Shown: positions 25,401 through 37,544, counted from the first letter of the stretch. The stretch: DNA of 64,000 nucleotides from Aphrophora alni (GCA_963513935.1 OY740767.1:154572431-154636430), one strand, 5' to 3'. Program-made: numbers and translations. Notes: generated from the sequence alone by a model not told the origin.

Positions 25401-25924
25401 TATTGTATACTATTAATACTTTTGAGTGGAATGTAATGACATCTTACATCTGGTATGTGGCTCATTCAATTCTTTACTGAAGCGTATTATTAATAAATTT
25501 ATATAAGTTAATCTTATTTATTAAAACCACTTCAAATAATTAATTATAGCACTCTACAGTAGTTATAGATGGAGCGAAGAAAACAAAACAATTGCCCTGA
25601 TAAAAGAAAAATAATGACTGCTTCAATACGTCACCCTCTACCCCTCATAGCTCCTGAGGGGGTCGTTGATCCTTCTATACCGTGGGGTTAGTATATTTGT
25701 AGGTTACAATTGATTAGTAGGGTATGGAATTTATTCCATTTGATAAAATTAGCCTAGAAGTTGCACCAAAATTACAGGGTTTAGCAGGAACTCTCTAAGA
25801 TCATTTAGTTTTGTGGTGTCGTTATAACGCCGACTGGTTTAATAATTGGAATGATACTTAAATTTCGAATCAAGTCATGATTTACAATTTTATATATTCT
25901 CTATTTAATAAACAAATAAATTGA

Positions 25925-26090
25925 GTCAAAACATGTCTCCCTCATCCACCACAAAATGAAAAGTAATCGTTACCCGAAATTCAGTAGTTGTGAATCAAAA
26001 ACTGAAATTGTACCATGAACACAGTCTACATATATATATAAGGGCCTAAACTCGTTTTGTTTGTATCTTAGCGGAAATCGTATTTGATTT
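25925..26090 (-). repeat. Dispersed repeat family B, inverted copy
   Basis: The reverse complement reads 'gactgtgttcatggtaca', 'tttcagtttttgatt' and 'taacgattactttt', matching 3985-4150 closely. Confidence 0.55.
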
Positions 26091-27179
26091 GAATTGAGCT
26101 GACGTCTGTTATGGAATTATGGGTCAATATTACAATCCATTTCCCAGAAATACTAAAAGTGAAACAGTTTCAAAATGACAACTTGTGTTTTAATACTAAT
26201 TTTATCAATAAAATTCGGTTGTCAAGGGATCTACACAAAAAATAAAAACAAGCATTTTGTTTCGTGTAATTATTTTATAATCTTAAAAGTATTTGCCATT
26301 AACAAATTTTATTCGTTCTCCATTTCCTTAATGTATAAATTAAAGTCTATTTTTCTATTATAGTGGTGAAAGATTATATAAATAATACGTATACAAAATA
26401 TTCACTCAGTATCTTATCTACTGTACTTCCAAAGATATACTGTTTTTGTAACAAAGTATTATTGGTGTAATAAGTTTTGAGAGCAAACTAAAATTTTACG
26501 GTAATTCATCTAACCTGTTCAATCTAAAGAGTAAAGTTTTTGATATTATTGCATTTGTTATAAGTAAATTTGCTTCTTTTTTTTTTAAATAATAGATCGG
26601 CCGCCATTTTCGATTGGAGTAAGATAGCGACCTCTATTTTGGGCTGTTATTTTCTCTTAAGAAAAATCAATTTGAAAATTTTTAATACTCCCCCCCCTCC
26701 CCAAATACATTTTGTGGTGATATTGAATTTACCTTATAAGGCCAAATATGTTTTTCCCACTAAAAGCATTTTTAAAATTTATGCTTTCTACCTTTTAAAG
26801 TTTTAAAAAAGGCTTTATATTTATATATTTTTAAACAAATCTCTTGTTGTCTACATTGTCTTATAAGACACCCTAGACCTTGCGTCAGGGTCGGAAGAGA
26901 ACAAGTGTTTGTCAACAGAGACCTTATAGGAAAGATATTCTAGCTCTAATCCAAGGTGAGCACCTGAGGGTTGTTAATATTTGTAGAGCATCACTAGGAA
27001 ATAAATGAAATGAAATCAGAAAAAAACTTATTTGATGCCGATAATTTACATTGTACAACCACGCCTATACCCACGTAAATCATGTCACGGTATATAACCC
27101 ATCTCCTGCTTCCTAATCGGAAGTGGATAACACAAAACAAGGAATATAAAAGTAAAATAAACAGGTCGTGTTATGAATG
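26091..27179. other. No gene recognised
   Basis: AT-rich, with a decayed family A copy (26860-26955, -), a CCGCCATTTT-containing fragment near 26600 and a C-rich run at about 26690. ORFs are short and unsupported. Confidence 0.5.
26860..26955 (-). repeat. Dispersed repeat family A, decayed copy
   Basis: 'gtcttataagac', 'agggtcggaagagaacaag' and 'cagagacctta' follow the inverted family order. Confidence 0.45.
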
Positions 27180-27320
27180 GAAGGGGGGAGGGGTGGCTGG
27201 TAGGGGTTGCGGACTCGTGGGAACCTGGTAGCGGTACTCTCTCACAGTGCTTCTATTCTGACGTCACAAGGTAGCGTGTGTTTACTTCTTACAGCGCACG
27301 CGCCTAGACACGCGACACTG
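27180..27320. promoter_or_regulatory. GC-rich cluster with Su(H), CRE and two CACGCG sites
   Basis: CGTGGGAA at 27216-27223 is a consensus Su(H)/CSL site. TGACGTCA at 27259-27266 is a perfect CRE. CACGCG occurs at 27297-27302 and 27309-27314. The block is markedly GC- and CpG-richer than its surroundings. It sits about 4 kb upstream of the first recognisable Hey exon, whose start codon is missing, so it could be a distal promoter or a Notch-responsive enhancer. No splice-supported exon could be placed here. Confidence 0.4.
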
Positions 27321-30300
27321 AGGGTTTCTTAGAGGAATTACCTATCAAGGTCAAGGACTTGTTAGGAAAGGTCAACAAACCTACGTAAGCAGTGCAAAAT
27401 GAGGCGTTATAGACATCGTAATTTTTTATATATTAATTGTAATATTTCCCCGTGAGAGACACGAAGAAGCGGAGAAACTTTCAGGACGTGTAGGTAAGCC
27501 TACTACGGGTCAAAATAAATGTCCCGTCTAACCTCCATTTTGTTTTTACACTAACATTATCATATTTTGTAAACACATGTTACGTCATACAAGTATACCG
27601 AAAAACAAAGACTTTATTTTGTACATTTTCAAAATGTTTAACTTTACAAAAAACAATTTTCAAGAGACAAAATATTTTCCTTTTTCAACAAACAAAATGT
27701 TTTTTTTTAATTTTTCGGACTAAGGATAACCGAGTAATCAACCAGAAATATAATTTCTTGTTAACTGTACGACATCTGAACTCAATACAATGGCGGATAA
27801 ATGGGAAATAGATGTTTTCGGACATGTCTATGTTTATAAGCTATTAACATTAAAAAAAAATTTACCAGTTTTGTACATGTCCTTGAAAGATTCTTTGTTT
27901 CAAATTTTTAGGCTTGAATAAAATAACAGTAAAGTTTTTGCGATTGTAATTTTGTATCATAATTATTTTTCTTAGAGTAGATTCTGAAGACCGCCATTTT
28001 GATTGTGGTAGCTCTAGTTCGCAATTACACGACTTGGATGGAGCTTTACATTTGGAGGTGGGATTGTATTAAGATATTTGATAAATCTGAACTTTCTACC
28101 TCTTAGTATAAAACAGTCTCGGAGGCTATTGACACCAGCTATACTGTATATATATTTTACAAGTTATTTAAGTGTCTGTAGTTTTTCCCATTGACCGTAT
28201 CTTGTATTCATACCATGTTTCCATTACAGGAATTGTGTTTGTAACGTAAGCTACAATTTTAAAGACATAAAATGCAAAAGACTTTTTTCTGTTATATCCA
28301 TTTTGAGGTCCCCTGAGTCCATAAAATGATATTTGTAATGATGTCTATCTTATCTACAGTATTCTCAGGCTAAACGTGAGGACCGATATTGATGAAATTT
28401 CGTATGTGGCCATATTATGGTCACATATAGCAACCTTTTTTCATTTTTTTACAGCAGAAAAAATTATGATTTTCTTAAGATCGGTTAAAACAAATTTGAT
28501 CAACTTTTAGATTGCGTACATAGTTCATGTTAAAGTATTGACACCCATATCCCCCACTTGGAATGTTCAGAGAACTAGTAATGTAGCTATACTTTTGTTT
28601 TGAATATAAGTGTCTGAGAGAATTTGTTTTATGGAATATTGGTTAGAGATAGATATCAATAAGCAAGTCTAGACCCTAGATCACTGCTTTAGAGCTCACA
28701 ACATTGCCCTTTTGTGTTTTAACTGAGGGTTGGCACACACACACACGACCAAATCAAACCCTATTTTAGCACTAGGTCTATTTCACAAGAAAGCATTAAG
28801 TTACATAAAATAAATCAAATTCTTCACAAAAAATGAATGTAAAGATAAATTTTAAAAAAATCTTACAAATAATTCATTTTACAAAACTTCCACTACAAAT
28901 TTAAACAAGCATTACACCCAACCCCATCATAGAGTGTAATAGAAGCAGATTTAGGTGTCGTATTGTATTGATTGAGTTTGTCTCGTCCTCGCTACGCTCG
29001 TGTCGATGTATCGTAACTTTACCAATGGCAGACCTCGGGTATGTACCATTACCTCCAGAATAGAATTTGGAAACTTTCATCTAATTTAGTGTTTGACCGT
29101 CATTTAGAGTTCTATATGAGTAGGCTACATATTCCTATCTTAATGTTTGTGGCCGCTATCGTACTTACGTACAAATGACAACGACGGAAGGACGTCCCAC
29201 CTCAGCCAACGTTTAGATAAATGGAAAAGTGTTTAGATAAATGTTTTGGGTTTACCTTACCGATTTGTACCAGGATTATAGGAAGACTTTAATTAAAATC
29301 AATTTTGTTTTCTCCCTTAATTATTAAGAATTTAAGTAATTCAGAATTAATTAATTAAACAATGTTGTTTTTACTCGCGTTCGAGTAAATGACAACATAT
29401 CTGTTTGAGAAGAGTTCTGAAACTGTTCCTAATTGCGTTATGTTCGACTGGTTTAATAATACGATATCTTGCAGGTTAGGTAAACATTTGATTATACAAA
29501 GCACGCGACATATAAACATGATAAATAACACATTTGTCTTAAAATACTTATTTTTTCCATTTTCTATTTAAAAAAAAACTCTGATGATACAAAAATATAT
29601 ATTTGTCGTATCAAATTATGTGATGAGTCAAGACGTCCATATTGTCAAATTCAAAAACGACTATACAAATTTTAATTTTTTTTTTAAATGTAACCTCTAC
29701 GAATTGGTTTTGAGTATCATCTCCACAAAAATGTCGGTTTCTCAGTTATCGGTAAACAAAATTATCAGCCATATAGAGCTGTAGTAAATAATAGACTATT
29801 ATTTCACAAAATGAGTTCTACTGATTTCCTTAAAATTTTGTGAGATCTCAAGATTAATGTGCTAAATTAATGTACCGAATCGCAAGTGAAAGGAAATTAC
29901 TGTTTTGCAAAAAGGGTAATGAAAAAATAAAATTCTATTTCATACTGATAAGACGCTTTTATACTTGCGAGATCGCTTAGGGGCTATTTTAGCTCTTTAC
30001 CGTTATCCTGGCACGAAATGTTATCTACCAGTGATAACGGAACACGAGTGGCAACAACTCCACGTTGATGTCTATTACTGCGAGATTGACTTGTGTGGGG
30101 GGAGGGGAGGAAGGGACTAACTTCAAACTAGCCTAGTATGTCAAACGAATAAACAAATCAGCTGTTTATGTGTTTACTATCTTAACACTATATTTTAAAA
30201 CTAAAAACCTCCAATCCTGATTTAATTGTCCTTTTCAACTTGTTATCCAAAACTCTGTTCCTAAACCCAAACTTTTTTTTTTTACTAGTAAGCTATTAAG

Positions 30301-31070
30301 GTAGCTTAATATCCTTGGTTCGATTCTGTCTAAGGTCGTATAGTTTTTATTTGTTTGTCGCTTTGTAAAGTATTTAACAATTTAAACATTCAATAGTACT
30401 TTTAGATGGTACAGCATATCATCCGAATTTTTTAAAATAAAGTTTTCATAGTTAGAGAATATTGCTACTGTATTTGGAAAAAAGTGAGTTTGTGTGAATC
30501 AGTTTCAGGTAATTTATTTATTTTCTTATTTAAATATTTGAATCTTATATATCTACTGTATCTATACGGTATATATTAATAGCCAGTTTAACATAAATTC
30601 GGCCAAAACAGGCCTAAACGAGGTATTTTAGCGTTGCAACAAGTGTTTTTAACAGAGTTCTAGTTTAATTTATAACAAGTGTTTTTCTTTAAAAAATATA
30701 TATATTTTTCTTAGATGTACTTTGAAGTTTTTATTTTTTTAAATTTTTTTATTTATTTATTTTTTAAAATTATATATTGGTACTACTATGTTGTTTTTTA
30801 TAAAATGTACACAAAAAAAGCCTCTAGCAATACACTAGCATACTCAATAATAAATAATTTTATTCTCCCAAATACTATTTTTGAAAATATGTCGAATTTT
30901 ATTTCTGATTAGAATTTGTTTTTGTGAATTGAAAAAATTGATGGAATCAGTTTGCAACATTTTATTTTATTACATTTTAGACAGAGCTCGGCCTATTAAT
31001 CAATACCAAACCAAAGTGTGCCGATACAAGTTTTAGGATATTATAAAGATTGTATCAAACAAATTGTATC
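27321..31070. other. Upstream region of Hey; no exon recognised
   Basis: AT-rich, with decayed repeats: 'ccgccattttgattg' near 27990, family C-like text at about 28455-28515, family E at 29146-29200 and a short CA run near 28736. The short ORFs at 29389-29784 and 30715-30912 have no recognisable content. A small upstream coding exon of Hey may hide in this interval. Confidence 0.45.
29146..29200 (+). repeat. Dispersed short repeat family E, copy 3
   Basis: 'tttgtggccgctatcgtac', 'ttacgtac' and 'gacaacgacgga' make this the fullest family E copy. Confidence 0.5.
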
Positions 31071-31076
31071 GGGAAG

Positions 31077-31265
31077 TATAAAGGGGGAGATTTAGTTCCT
31101 TGTTCCGATTTTCCCACAGTCGGTAGGAGCGTGGCAGCCCCCCACCCCTACCGTAGTGCGTAGCGTGTAGGCCACGTTTTAGTCATTCGACCGCCGGCCG
31201 TCCACGCGGCCACTACGCTAGCGCAGTCGCACTTGTTGACGTCAGCAACAGATAGTCACGTGACT
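31077..31265 (+). promoter_or_regulatory. Hey: Putative Hey promoter-proximal region
   Basis: TATAAAGG at 31077-31084 is a TATA-like box. TTCCCACA at 31111-31118 is the reverse complement of the consensus Su(H) site TGTGGGAA, expected for a direct Notch target. CACGCG lies at 31203-31208, a perfect CRE (TGACGTCA) at 31237-31244 and CACGTG at 31257-31262. The segment is GC-rich, and I find no ATG in it. Its place just before the first recognisable Hey exon supports a promoter or 5' UTR reading. Hey and Hes proteins bind CACGYG boxes, so feedback repression is plausible. No start site was measured. Confidence 0.5.
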
Positions 31266-31381
31266 CTAGATAACGTCTTCCAAGACAAATTGTTTCTTAG
31301 TGTTTGTGTGTGTGCGTGTGTGTGTTAAACCTGTGGCGAGTAGTGGTACCTCGAGGGGGTTCGGTACCCCCTGAACCTCAG

Positions 31382-31539
31382 CCTCCTTCGGTACCTGACC
31401 CCAACGCACCTCTTCATTGGGGATACGCACCTTGGGGACCTTCACCTCAAGTTTTACCTCCGAGGAATCCTTCCAAGAGAGCACACAGTGAGAGTGATGA
31501 TAACGACGACGCTTTCTCCGAAGAATCTTCTAAAGACCA
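31382..31539 (+). CDS. Hey: Hey, first recognisable coding exon (N-terminal acidic segment)
   Basis: Encodes the N-terminal part of the Notch-effector repressor Hey. It begins with a Pro/Trp-rich stretch (HWGYAPWG) and continues with SKRAHSESDD and SEESSKDQ; vertebrate HEY1 starts MKRAH at the equivalent place. The exon ends after CA at 31539 with donor gtaagtgag. Joining to 35597 completes a Gln codon and continues in frame. The 5' edge is uncertain: the frame is open from 31301 after an in-frame TAG at 31298, yet contains no ATG and first translates a GT repeat. I place the edge after the in-frame AG at 31380-31381 (phase 0); an alternative acceptor AG is at 31299-31300. The initiator Met is therefore probably in an unidentified upstream exon. 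Spliced length from 31382 is about 312 residues, near the 304 of HEY1. Confidence 0.85.
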
Positions 31540-31554
31540 GTAAGTGAGGTTATG

Positions 31555-31846
31555 TTTTATTTACATTACGCAATATAAAGCCAGACGTCACTTGTTGTTA
31601 TAATATTAATTATACTGTGGCATAATTACCTTGTATTTTATAATAATTTAATTTTATTTACATTACGCAATATAAAGCCAGACGTCACTTGTTGTTAAAA
31701 TATTAATTATACTGTGGCATAATTACCTTGTATTTTATAATAATTTAATTTTATTTACATTACGCAATATAAAGCCTGACGTCACTTGTTGTTATAATAT
31801 TAATTATACTGTGGCATAATTACCTTGTATTTTATAATAATTTAAA
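31555..31846 (+). repeat. 97-bp tandem repeat, 3 near-identical copies
   Basis: 'ttacattacgcaatataaag' recurs at 31561, 31658 and 31755, an exact 97-bp period. Each unit has ATTACGCAAT, a match to the C/EBP consensus RTTGCGYAAY on the other strand, and a CRE-like GACGTCAC. The third copy has a perfect TGACGTCA at 31778-31785. Copies differ at only a few bases, so the expansion is recent. The array begins 15 bp after the exon 1 donor. Confidence 0.95.
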
Positions 31847-33839
31847 TCATAACATATTTGTTATAAAAACATTAATTACACAATATTTCTTACAAAAGCA
31901 AGTTAAAATTTAAAAGGGGTTTTCCGTGAGACCAAAACTTTAATTTAGCTTTTCTAAAATTGTTGATAACATTATTCTAAAATAAGGCTCTAAATGCCCA
32001 AATAAGAAGTATTCTTCCCCTTCTCCCCCCCACCCGCCATCTCAAAAAAATCAGAAGTTGTTGATAAAAAGGGAAACGACGACAGTACATCGCGGTATTT
32101 TACAAAATCAGGTCTTCTGCACATGAAGTTGTGTTTTAAATCTTCATTTCATTACATTTTATCTAAATCTGAGATATTCCAACTTGTCTTTTAACCTTAC
32201 ACTTTAAAAGTTTTTTATATTTCAGGGGTCGCTTTTTTAATCCAACTTTGTTTAAATTTGGTATAAACATTATTTTGGATTAGGGGGGTTTATCAGCAAA
32301 ATAGTGTTCAAAATGGAGACTGTTTATTATAATGTTCCTTAATGTTGCTACAATTCAACTAAAAATATGTGAAAAACATCCAGATTGTGTTTCTAAACTG
32401 AATTATATCAACTTCAACTTTTTGGAATATAAAAATAAATAATAAAAGTCGTCTAGAAAAACAAAAAGAGAAAAGTAAAAAAAAAAACATTGTTCCAACG
32501 AGAAACCAACAATTATGTTAGAATAAATGCAAATTTATTTTAAGATAATTAATTGTATTTTTGAAAACTAACTTCAACTACTTTTTATTACCTATTATTT
32601 AAGATACATAAATAAAGGAGGATAACCCCTAAAAGTTTAGAATTACCATGCTATTGAAATGTTATTATTTTATCATACATTAACCTAAAGAAGAAAACGA
32701 AGAAATTCAATGCTTCCCATATTTCAAGAGTAGGCTTATATGTTTGTCCATTGAATCTATCAAAATTAAATAAACATAATTAAATTGTACATAATTATTT
32801 GTAGGTAGTTCCAAAATAATGCTCATTACTAACCCTCACACGATGTCCCCCTTTTATTAAACTGCTGGTTTTACTTTCTGAACTTTCTTAAAAGTATTAT
32901 TGCTCAAATTAAAATTACAGGCAAGTTCGTTAACAAACAAAATATTTTAAACTGTTTAAAATGGCGCCCTTTAAAAATTATTGTTTGTATTAAATCCACT
33001 TCAAAATGTTCAGATCATGATCATTAGGGAGTTATCGACATTATTTAAAGACTTGAAATCTCAAATTTTAAACCTAAATGGTGAATCTAACCAATTCATA
33101 ATAATTAAAAGCAAAGTACGGTACGGACAAATCAAACTATGTCAGAGATTGGGGTAATCCACAAAAACCAATATTATTTTCACTTTAATTAAGGATATAC
33201 AATTAAAATAATAATTACAAATGTTACTAATGACACACATCTAGTTGCTAGGTAACCATCTTAATCCCTTTCAGCCCCTTCTATTGTTAAATTGCTACCT
33301 GTACAACATCCATCCTGTTTGATTAGTCTAGAGAGTAGGCGCAGAGTTTATTTTCAAGTAGTGTGTTACCCGACAAATACGTAAGTACCTGGATTCTGTT
33401 TTGGACTCCTTGTTGAAGTCCCCCGAGCCCTTGGCATGATATATTATGTCGTATGTGTAGTGAGTTGTCGTGAACCAATTATAAACAAGTTTGGTATGTT
33501 AGCCAATATTCATATCTCGATATATTTTCAATTTTTCAATAATTTAAAATTTTTGAATAGGTGGCACAAGAAAATAACCACAAAATTACCATTTTCTCAA
33601 AATCGGCTCTAACAATTTTGATCAAATTTCGTGACGTGTAGCGTCAAGGACTTAACGTAGTCTATTGGTCGCCATTACTACAATACTGGTTACGGAATAC
33701 GGCTCCGCCGATTTCCACCTTATTTTTAATGAAATGTGGCACAATCACGTGTGCATAAAATATTACGGTTCTGAAAAACAAAAATTAATCTTGACCTCGG
33801 TCATTAAAACCTCCATTTATAAACATATGACATTCACGT

Positions 33840-33970
33840 CGAGGACGTGTTTATGTTACAAGAGAAGCAAGTTTAGGCCTTTATATAGTTCATTTTGAAC
33901 TTCTACCGTGACTTTAGTTTGGTTTGTTTCTGAAAATGAATGAGTGTAATGTTTTTACATAGTTTATTAT
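33840..33970 (+). repeat. Dispersed repeat family B, decayed copy
   Basis: 'gaagcaagtttaggccttta' then 'ttcattttgaac' and 'gtaatgtttttacatagttta' follow the family order, within Hey intron 1. Confidence 0.45.
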
Positions 33971-35069
33971 AAACATAGAAGAGTACACAGATGTAATACA
34001 TTCATTGCTTTTACATCCAGTTAGGTTAACGTAACATAACCAAAATTTTATGAAAATTGCTTTTACCGATTTAGAGGTTTTTGTTCTGGGTACATATTAA
34101 CGAGATTGGAGTCCAAATTTTGGTTTTAATCACACTTTTAAAATTTATTTGTTCAGAGAAGACTCGCGATTTTCGAGGCAAGAAAGCTTTTAAAACCTAT
34201 CCTCGTTTGGGTTACATTCTTTTTTTTTAATTACTGTTGAAGAGTGATACAGTTTTGTTACCTTAGGTTAGATTATAAATCTTCACATTAAAACATTATT
34301 TAATCGATTACCAATGGATCGATTCCAATATTAAGCCCGTGGGTAATTTCACTTTATGATCAATAACTTCAGAAGCGGCATTTTTGAGAAATGACGACCG
34401 ATACATTTTTATTGTTTTGTTAGGAACTAAATTTTAACAAAATTTAATAAAAAATTATTGCAGCTGATTTAGAGAAAATTGAACTGTTTAATTTTTCAGG
34501 TACTACTCTCACAATTGGGGGGGGGGGGGGACTCCTCGATGTTGAAAATGATTAGCTAACACCAAAAACCAACACTAAAGGACACACCTGTATGATCAAC
34601 AAACAGATCTCATTTGTAAATTTACTTTTTTGGATTCCAGGAACGGAAAAATATTTTAAGAAAATCTAATCTTATGTTGGTTTCTAACTCCAAATTTTGT
34701 GTTACGACAATCATATTTAGCGTCTGTATAAGAGTCACGCTATGGGTATTAATTTATAAAAAACAACTAAAACGATTTTGAGAAATCTCTGAATAGGGAG
34801 AAACATTTTGCAAGACTTGGATGAATATTTCAAAATCAACTTTTCTCTAGACCTATAAAGTAAAATGTTGTAATATAGTAATACCGATAACATATATATC
34901 CGTATTGTAGTGAACAAGAAAAACAATCATCAAACATGACGTCCCAACAATCTAAACCTTAACCATAAGTTGAAATCAGCTGTTCAGTCCAGCTAAACTA
35001 GATATAAATCTGCAGATTTCAATTGTGATGTAATGACACCAACTTTACCTCTATAATAGCAAAGTTATT

Positions 35070-35290
35070 GTACAATATTTCAAGACCCGCCACTACGCAG
35101 TACCAAGATACTAACACGAGCGAAGCGACTGGAAACTACTCAATATACACATATTGTTACAAGGTTAAGGATCGAGTGAAATACCCAATTTCAAAGTTTA
35201 GATTTGTAACCTCTGTTACAACTAAATTACCCTTTCATATAAGACTCCTTGATCTACCAATAAAATTCAACATTTTGTTGGAGCTGTCAA
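35070..35290 (+). repeat. Dispersed repeat family D, copy 3
   Basis: Shares 'caatatacacatattgttac', 'tgttacaactaaatta' and 'ctaccaataaaattcaacat' with 12950-13110 and 4790-4900. It lies in Hey intron 1 and is overlapped by a chance 86-residue ORF. Confidence 0.5.
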
Positions 35291-35596
35291 ATAAAAATCA
35301 TTATTTTAGGGTATTTTTTTGGTCCTAACCTAAATTGTGTAATTTAAAAGACCAAAAATAAAAATTTCATTTTTTTTTGTATATGAATGTAAATTTTAAA
35401 ATATTGTGGGTTGTTGTACGAAGTAAGGATGAAAACAGTTATTTTACAATTTGAAACTTTACAAATTTTTCTATTTACCCAGTTGCACAATGCTTCGTAA
35501 AACCGAACCTACATACAAAATTTGAGATAATACGTATCCAAATATTAGAAATCTTTTGCAATAGACAATACAATATGTTCCCTGTTTTGTTTTCAG

Positions 35597-35814
35597 ATGC
35601 TCGTCACCCGGCGACGCAGACAGCTGTCAAATGTTAAGCCGGAAGAAGCGACGAGGTATCATAGAGAAACGACGCAGGGATAGGATAAACTCGAGTCTTT
35701 CCGAGTTAAGACGACTTGTCCCGACTGCCTTCGAGAAGCAAGGTTCTGCCAAGTTGGAGAAGGCGGAGATCCTACAGATGACAGTGGACCATCTCAAGAT
35801 GCTGCATGCTAAAG
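35597..35814 (+). CDS. Hey: Hey, bHLH-encoding exon
   Basis: This exon carries the complete DNA-binding and dimerisation domain of Hey. After completing the split Gln, it encodes 72 codons plus the first base of a Gly. The basic region reads [17 protein letters not shown], with the glycine (35655-35657) that separates Hey from Hes/Hairy proteins, which have proline there. Helix 1 ([14 protein letters not shown]), the loop ([12 protein letters not shown]) and helix 2 ([15 protein letters not shown]) follow without gaps and are almost identical to vertebrate HEY1. The acceptor is tttgttttcag at 35596 and the donor GTAAGA at 35815. Hey binds E-box and CACGYG sites as homo- or heterodimers and represses transcription downstream of Notch in the nucleus. 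Overlapping frames on either strand are shadows. Confidence 0.98.
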
Positions 35815-36600
35815 GTAAGACCACAACCAAACTATGTTTCTCTGACCCGACTTGAGAACTGCCAACTTTCTGAAGCTCTTCCATGTAACTTGCATGTTAC
35901 CACTGTGAAACTATTAACATTTTAAGGAGAGTTAAAATCAGTTGTGCTATTCCTTTTGCATTTGTCGTATCTTTATTTTTAAAATACGAACAAAAGGACA
36001 AAGTTTCGTAAATTTTAATTTTAATTATAGTCAAAATAAAACAAAATATGAGTAAAAAGATTACATTTTGATTGCTCTAATTTCTAGATTATTGTGTCGC
36101 AAATAATTATAATTCCAGTAATATCTGTTTATCATTGTTGTCAAGTCTGTCCAAATCAATCCGTTTCGTATATTAAAATTTTGATTAAATCGGACTACCC
36201 TTTCTTTAGCTAATAGTGATATCGCAAATAACATTTTCTCTTGCTTTGACAAGGTTTAATTATATAGGACGTGTATAAATAAGTTACCAACAAAACTAGT
36301 AGTTTCCAGTTTTGTGCGGGCTCCAAGTGAAGCGAAGGTCAGTGCATTGTCTTAGGGTGGATCATACCATCCCTCTCGTCGACCAGTAAGTATTCGACGG
36401 TTTCCACGCACATAACAAATAAAGTAAGCGCTATACAGTCGTTAACACATTAACAATAAGCCATAATATAAACTGTTTACTTTTGCTAAATTCAAACACA
36501 ACACGAATTCCCACAAATAAAGTACACACTTACGTATATATAAAGTAATTTAAAACAGCTGTTGTAATTCTCAAACAAATCAACAAATATATAAATATTG

Positions 36601-36730
36601 AGCTTGACTGGTGAGATAATGTTAGAGAGAGAGAAAAAAAAACTCGAACCACAAGATCTCACAAAATTACGTTTATTTAAATCAAACGCGTTTCAACGAC
36701 AAAATCGCCATCCTCAGTGATACATGAGCT
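36601..36730 (-). repeat. Repeat related to the 60.6-kb fold-back, with inverse hammerhead-like motif (copy F)
   Basis: 'gagcttgactggtgag' at the left and 'acgcgtttcaacgac' then 'tcctcagtgatac' match the fold-back at 60.58-60.78 kb. On the - strand, CTGAGGA (36717-36711), a wobble-rich stem II, GAAA (36694-36691) and CGCG give a hammerhead core. Flanking ATCA and TGAT can form stem I. It is antisense to Hey. Confidence 0.5.
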
Positions 36731-37004
36731 ACAATAACAAAACTATAACTTTAACGTTATAACTATAAAATTAGTGTAAAATTAGAAAAAGTAGTCTTTT
36801 CCTTCCGTTCACATATAATATCTTTAGGTGATATTTACAATAAAAAAAATTGTATTTTTAGTAAATAATGATAGTTTGGGTATTTATGAACAAATTCGGC
36901 TTATTACCCCAATTTATCTTTAATGGCTTAGTTTTGTCTTGATCATCCTTGATTACATATCAATTACAAACTTTCTGATTAAAGTTTGCCCAGGTTGAAC
37001 GTTT

Positions 37005-37185
37005 GAATCCCGAGGTATCTTAGCTGGATTTACACATGTTTCATGTAGTCTTGGGTTAGTTACATATCTTTCCTATCGGTTCTCTCTTGACCAACTCTTA
37101 TTCTAGTAGTGGAAGGCTAGGACTGGAGTCTTTATTTTAATATTCTTTTTCTTAGTTTTTATGGTAAACAATGATGACCGAGAGG
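37005..37185 (+). repeat. Dispersed repeat family A, copy in Hey intron 2
   Basis: 'cttagctggatttacacatg', 'catgtagtcttgggttag', 'ggttctctcttgaccaac', 'gagtctttattttaa' and 'gatgaccgagagg' in family order. One of the best-preserved copies. Confidence 0.65.
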
Positions 37186-37544
37186 TTTTTAGCCATTAAA
37201 AACCATCAAGGGATATGAACTTTTGATTCACAGATGGGGGTCTGATAAAACAACCTACAACTAAACTTATTCTCTCCCCTCATTTCGGATGCTCCAGTTA
37301 ATAAGTGACCGTTGAAAACTACAAAACACACCTGTTGCTTCTCTCTCACTCTAACACATAGCAGATTTCAGACCCACATATCGCCATATGACGCGACTTC
37401 CTCTTCCTTTCTCACATCCACCCTCTACATCTACCTGCTACATCCGGTTTGACCTTCTGCTTTTGCCGCCATGTAAACATTGTTAGTCAATAGTCAGTAG
37501 TCGCCTACGCATAATAATTCACTCAGTTCTTTGGTAGTGATTCT

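Larger units (their letters stand above)
31540..35596 (+). other. Hey: Hey intron 1
   Basis: A 4057-bp intron from GTAAGTGAG to TTGTTTTCAG, with a pyrimidine-rich acceptor. Contents are a triple 97-bp repeat at the donor (31555-31846), family C text near 33480-33640, family B near 33840-33970, a run of 14 G at 34517-34530, an extended E-box at 34975-34984 and family D (35070-35290). ORFs inside are unsupported. Confidence 0.85.

Noticed and set aside
27398..27440. ATG near 27399 as the missing Hey start codon
   Set aside because: The peptide is short and lysine/arginine-rich, with no similarity to Hey N-termini and no convincing donor in phase.
35627..35884. 85-residue - strand ORF across the Hey bHLH exon
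   Set aside because: Shadow of the well-supported + strand bHLH coding sequence.
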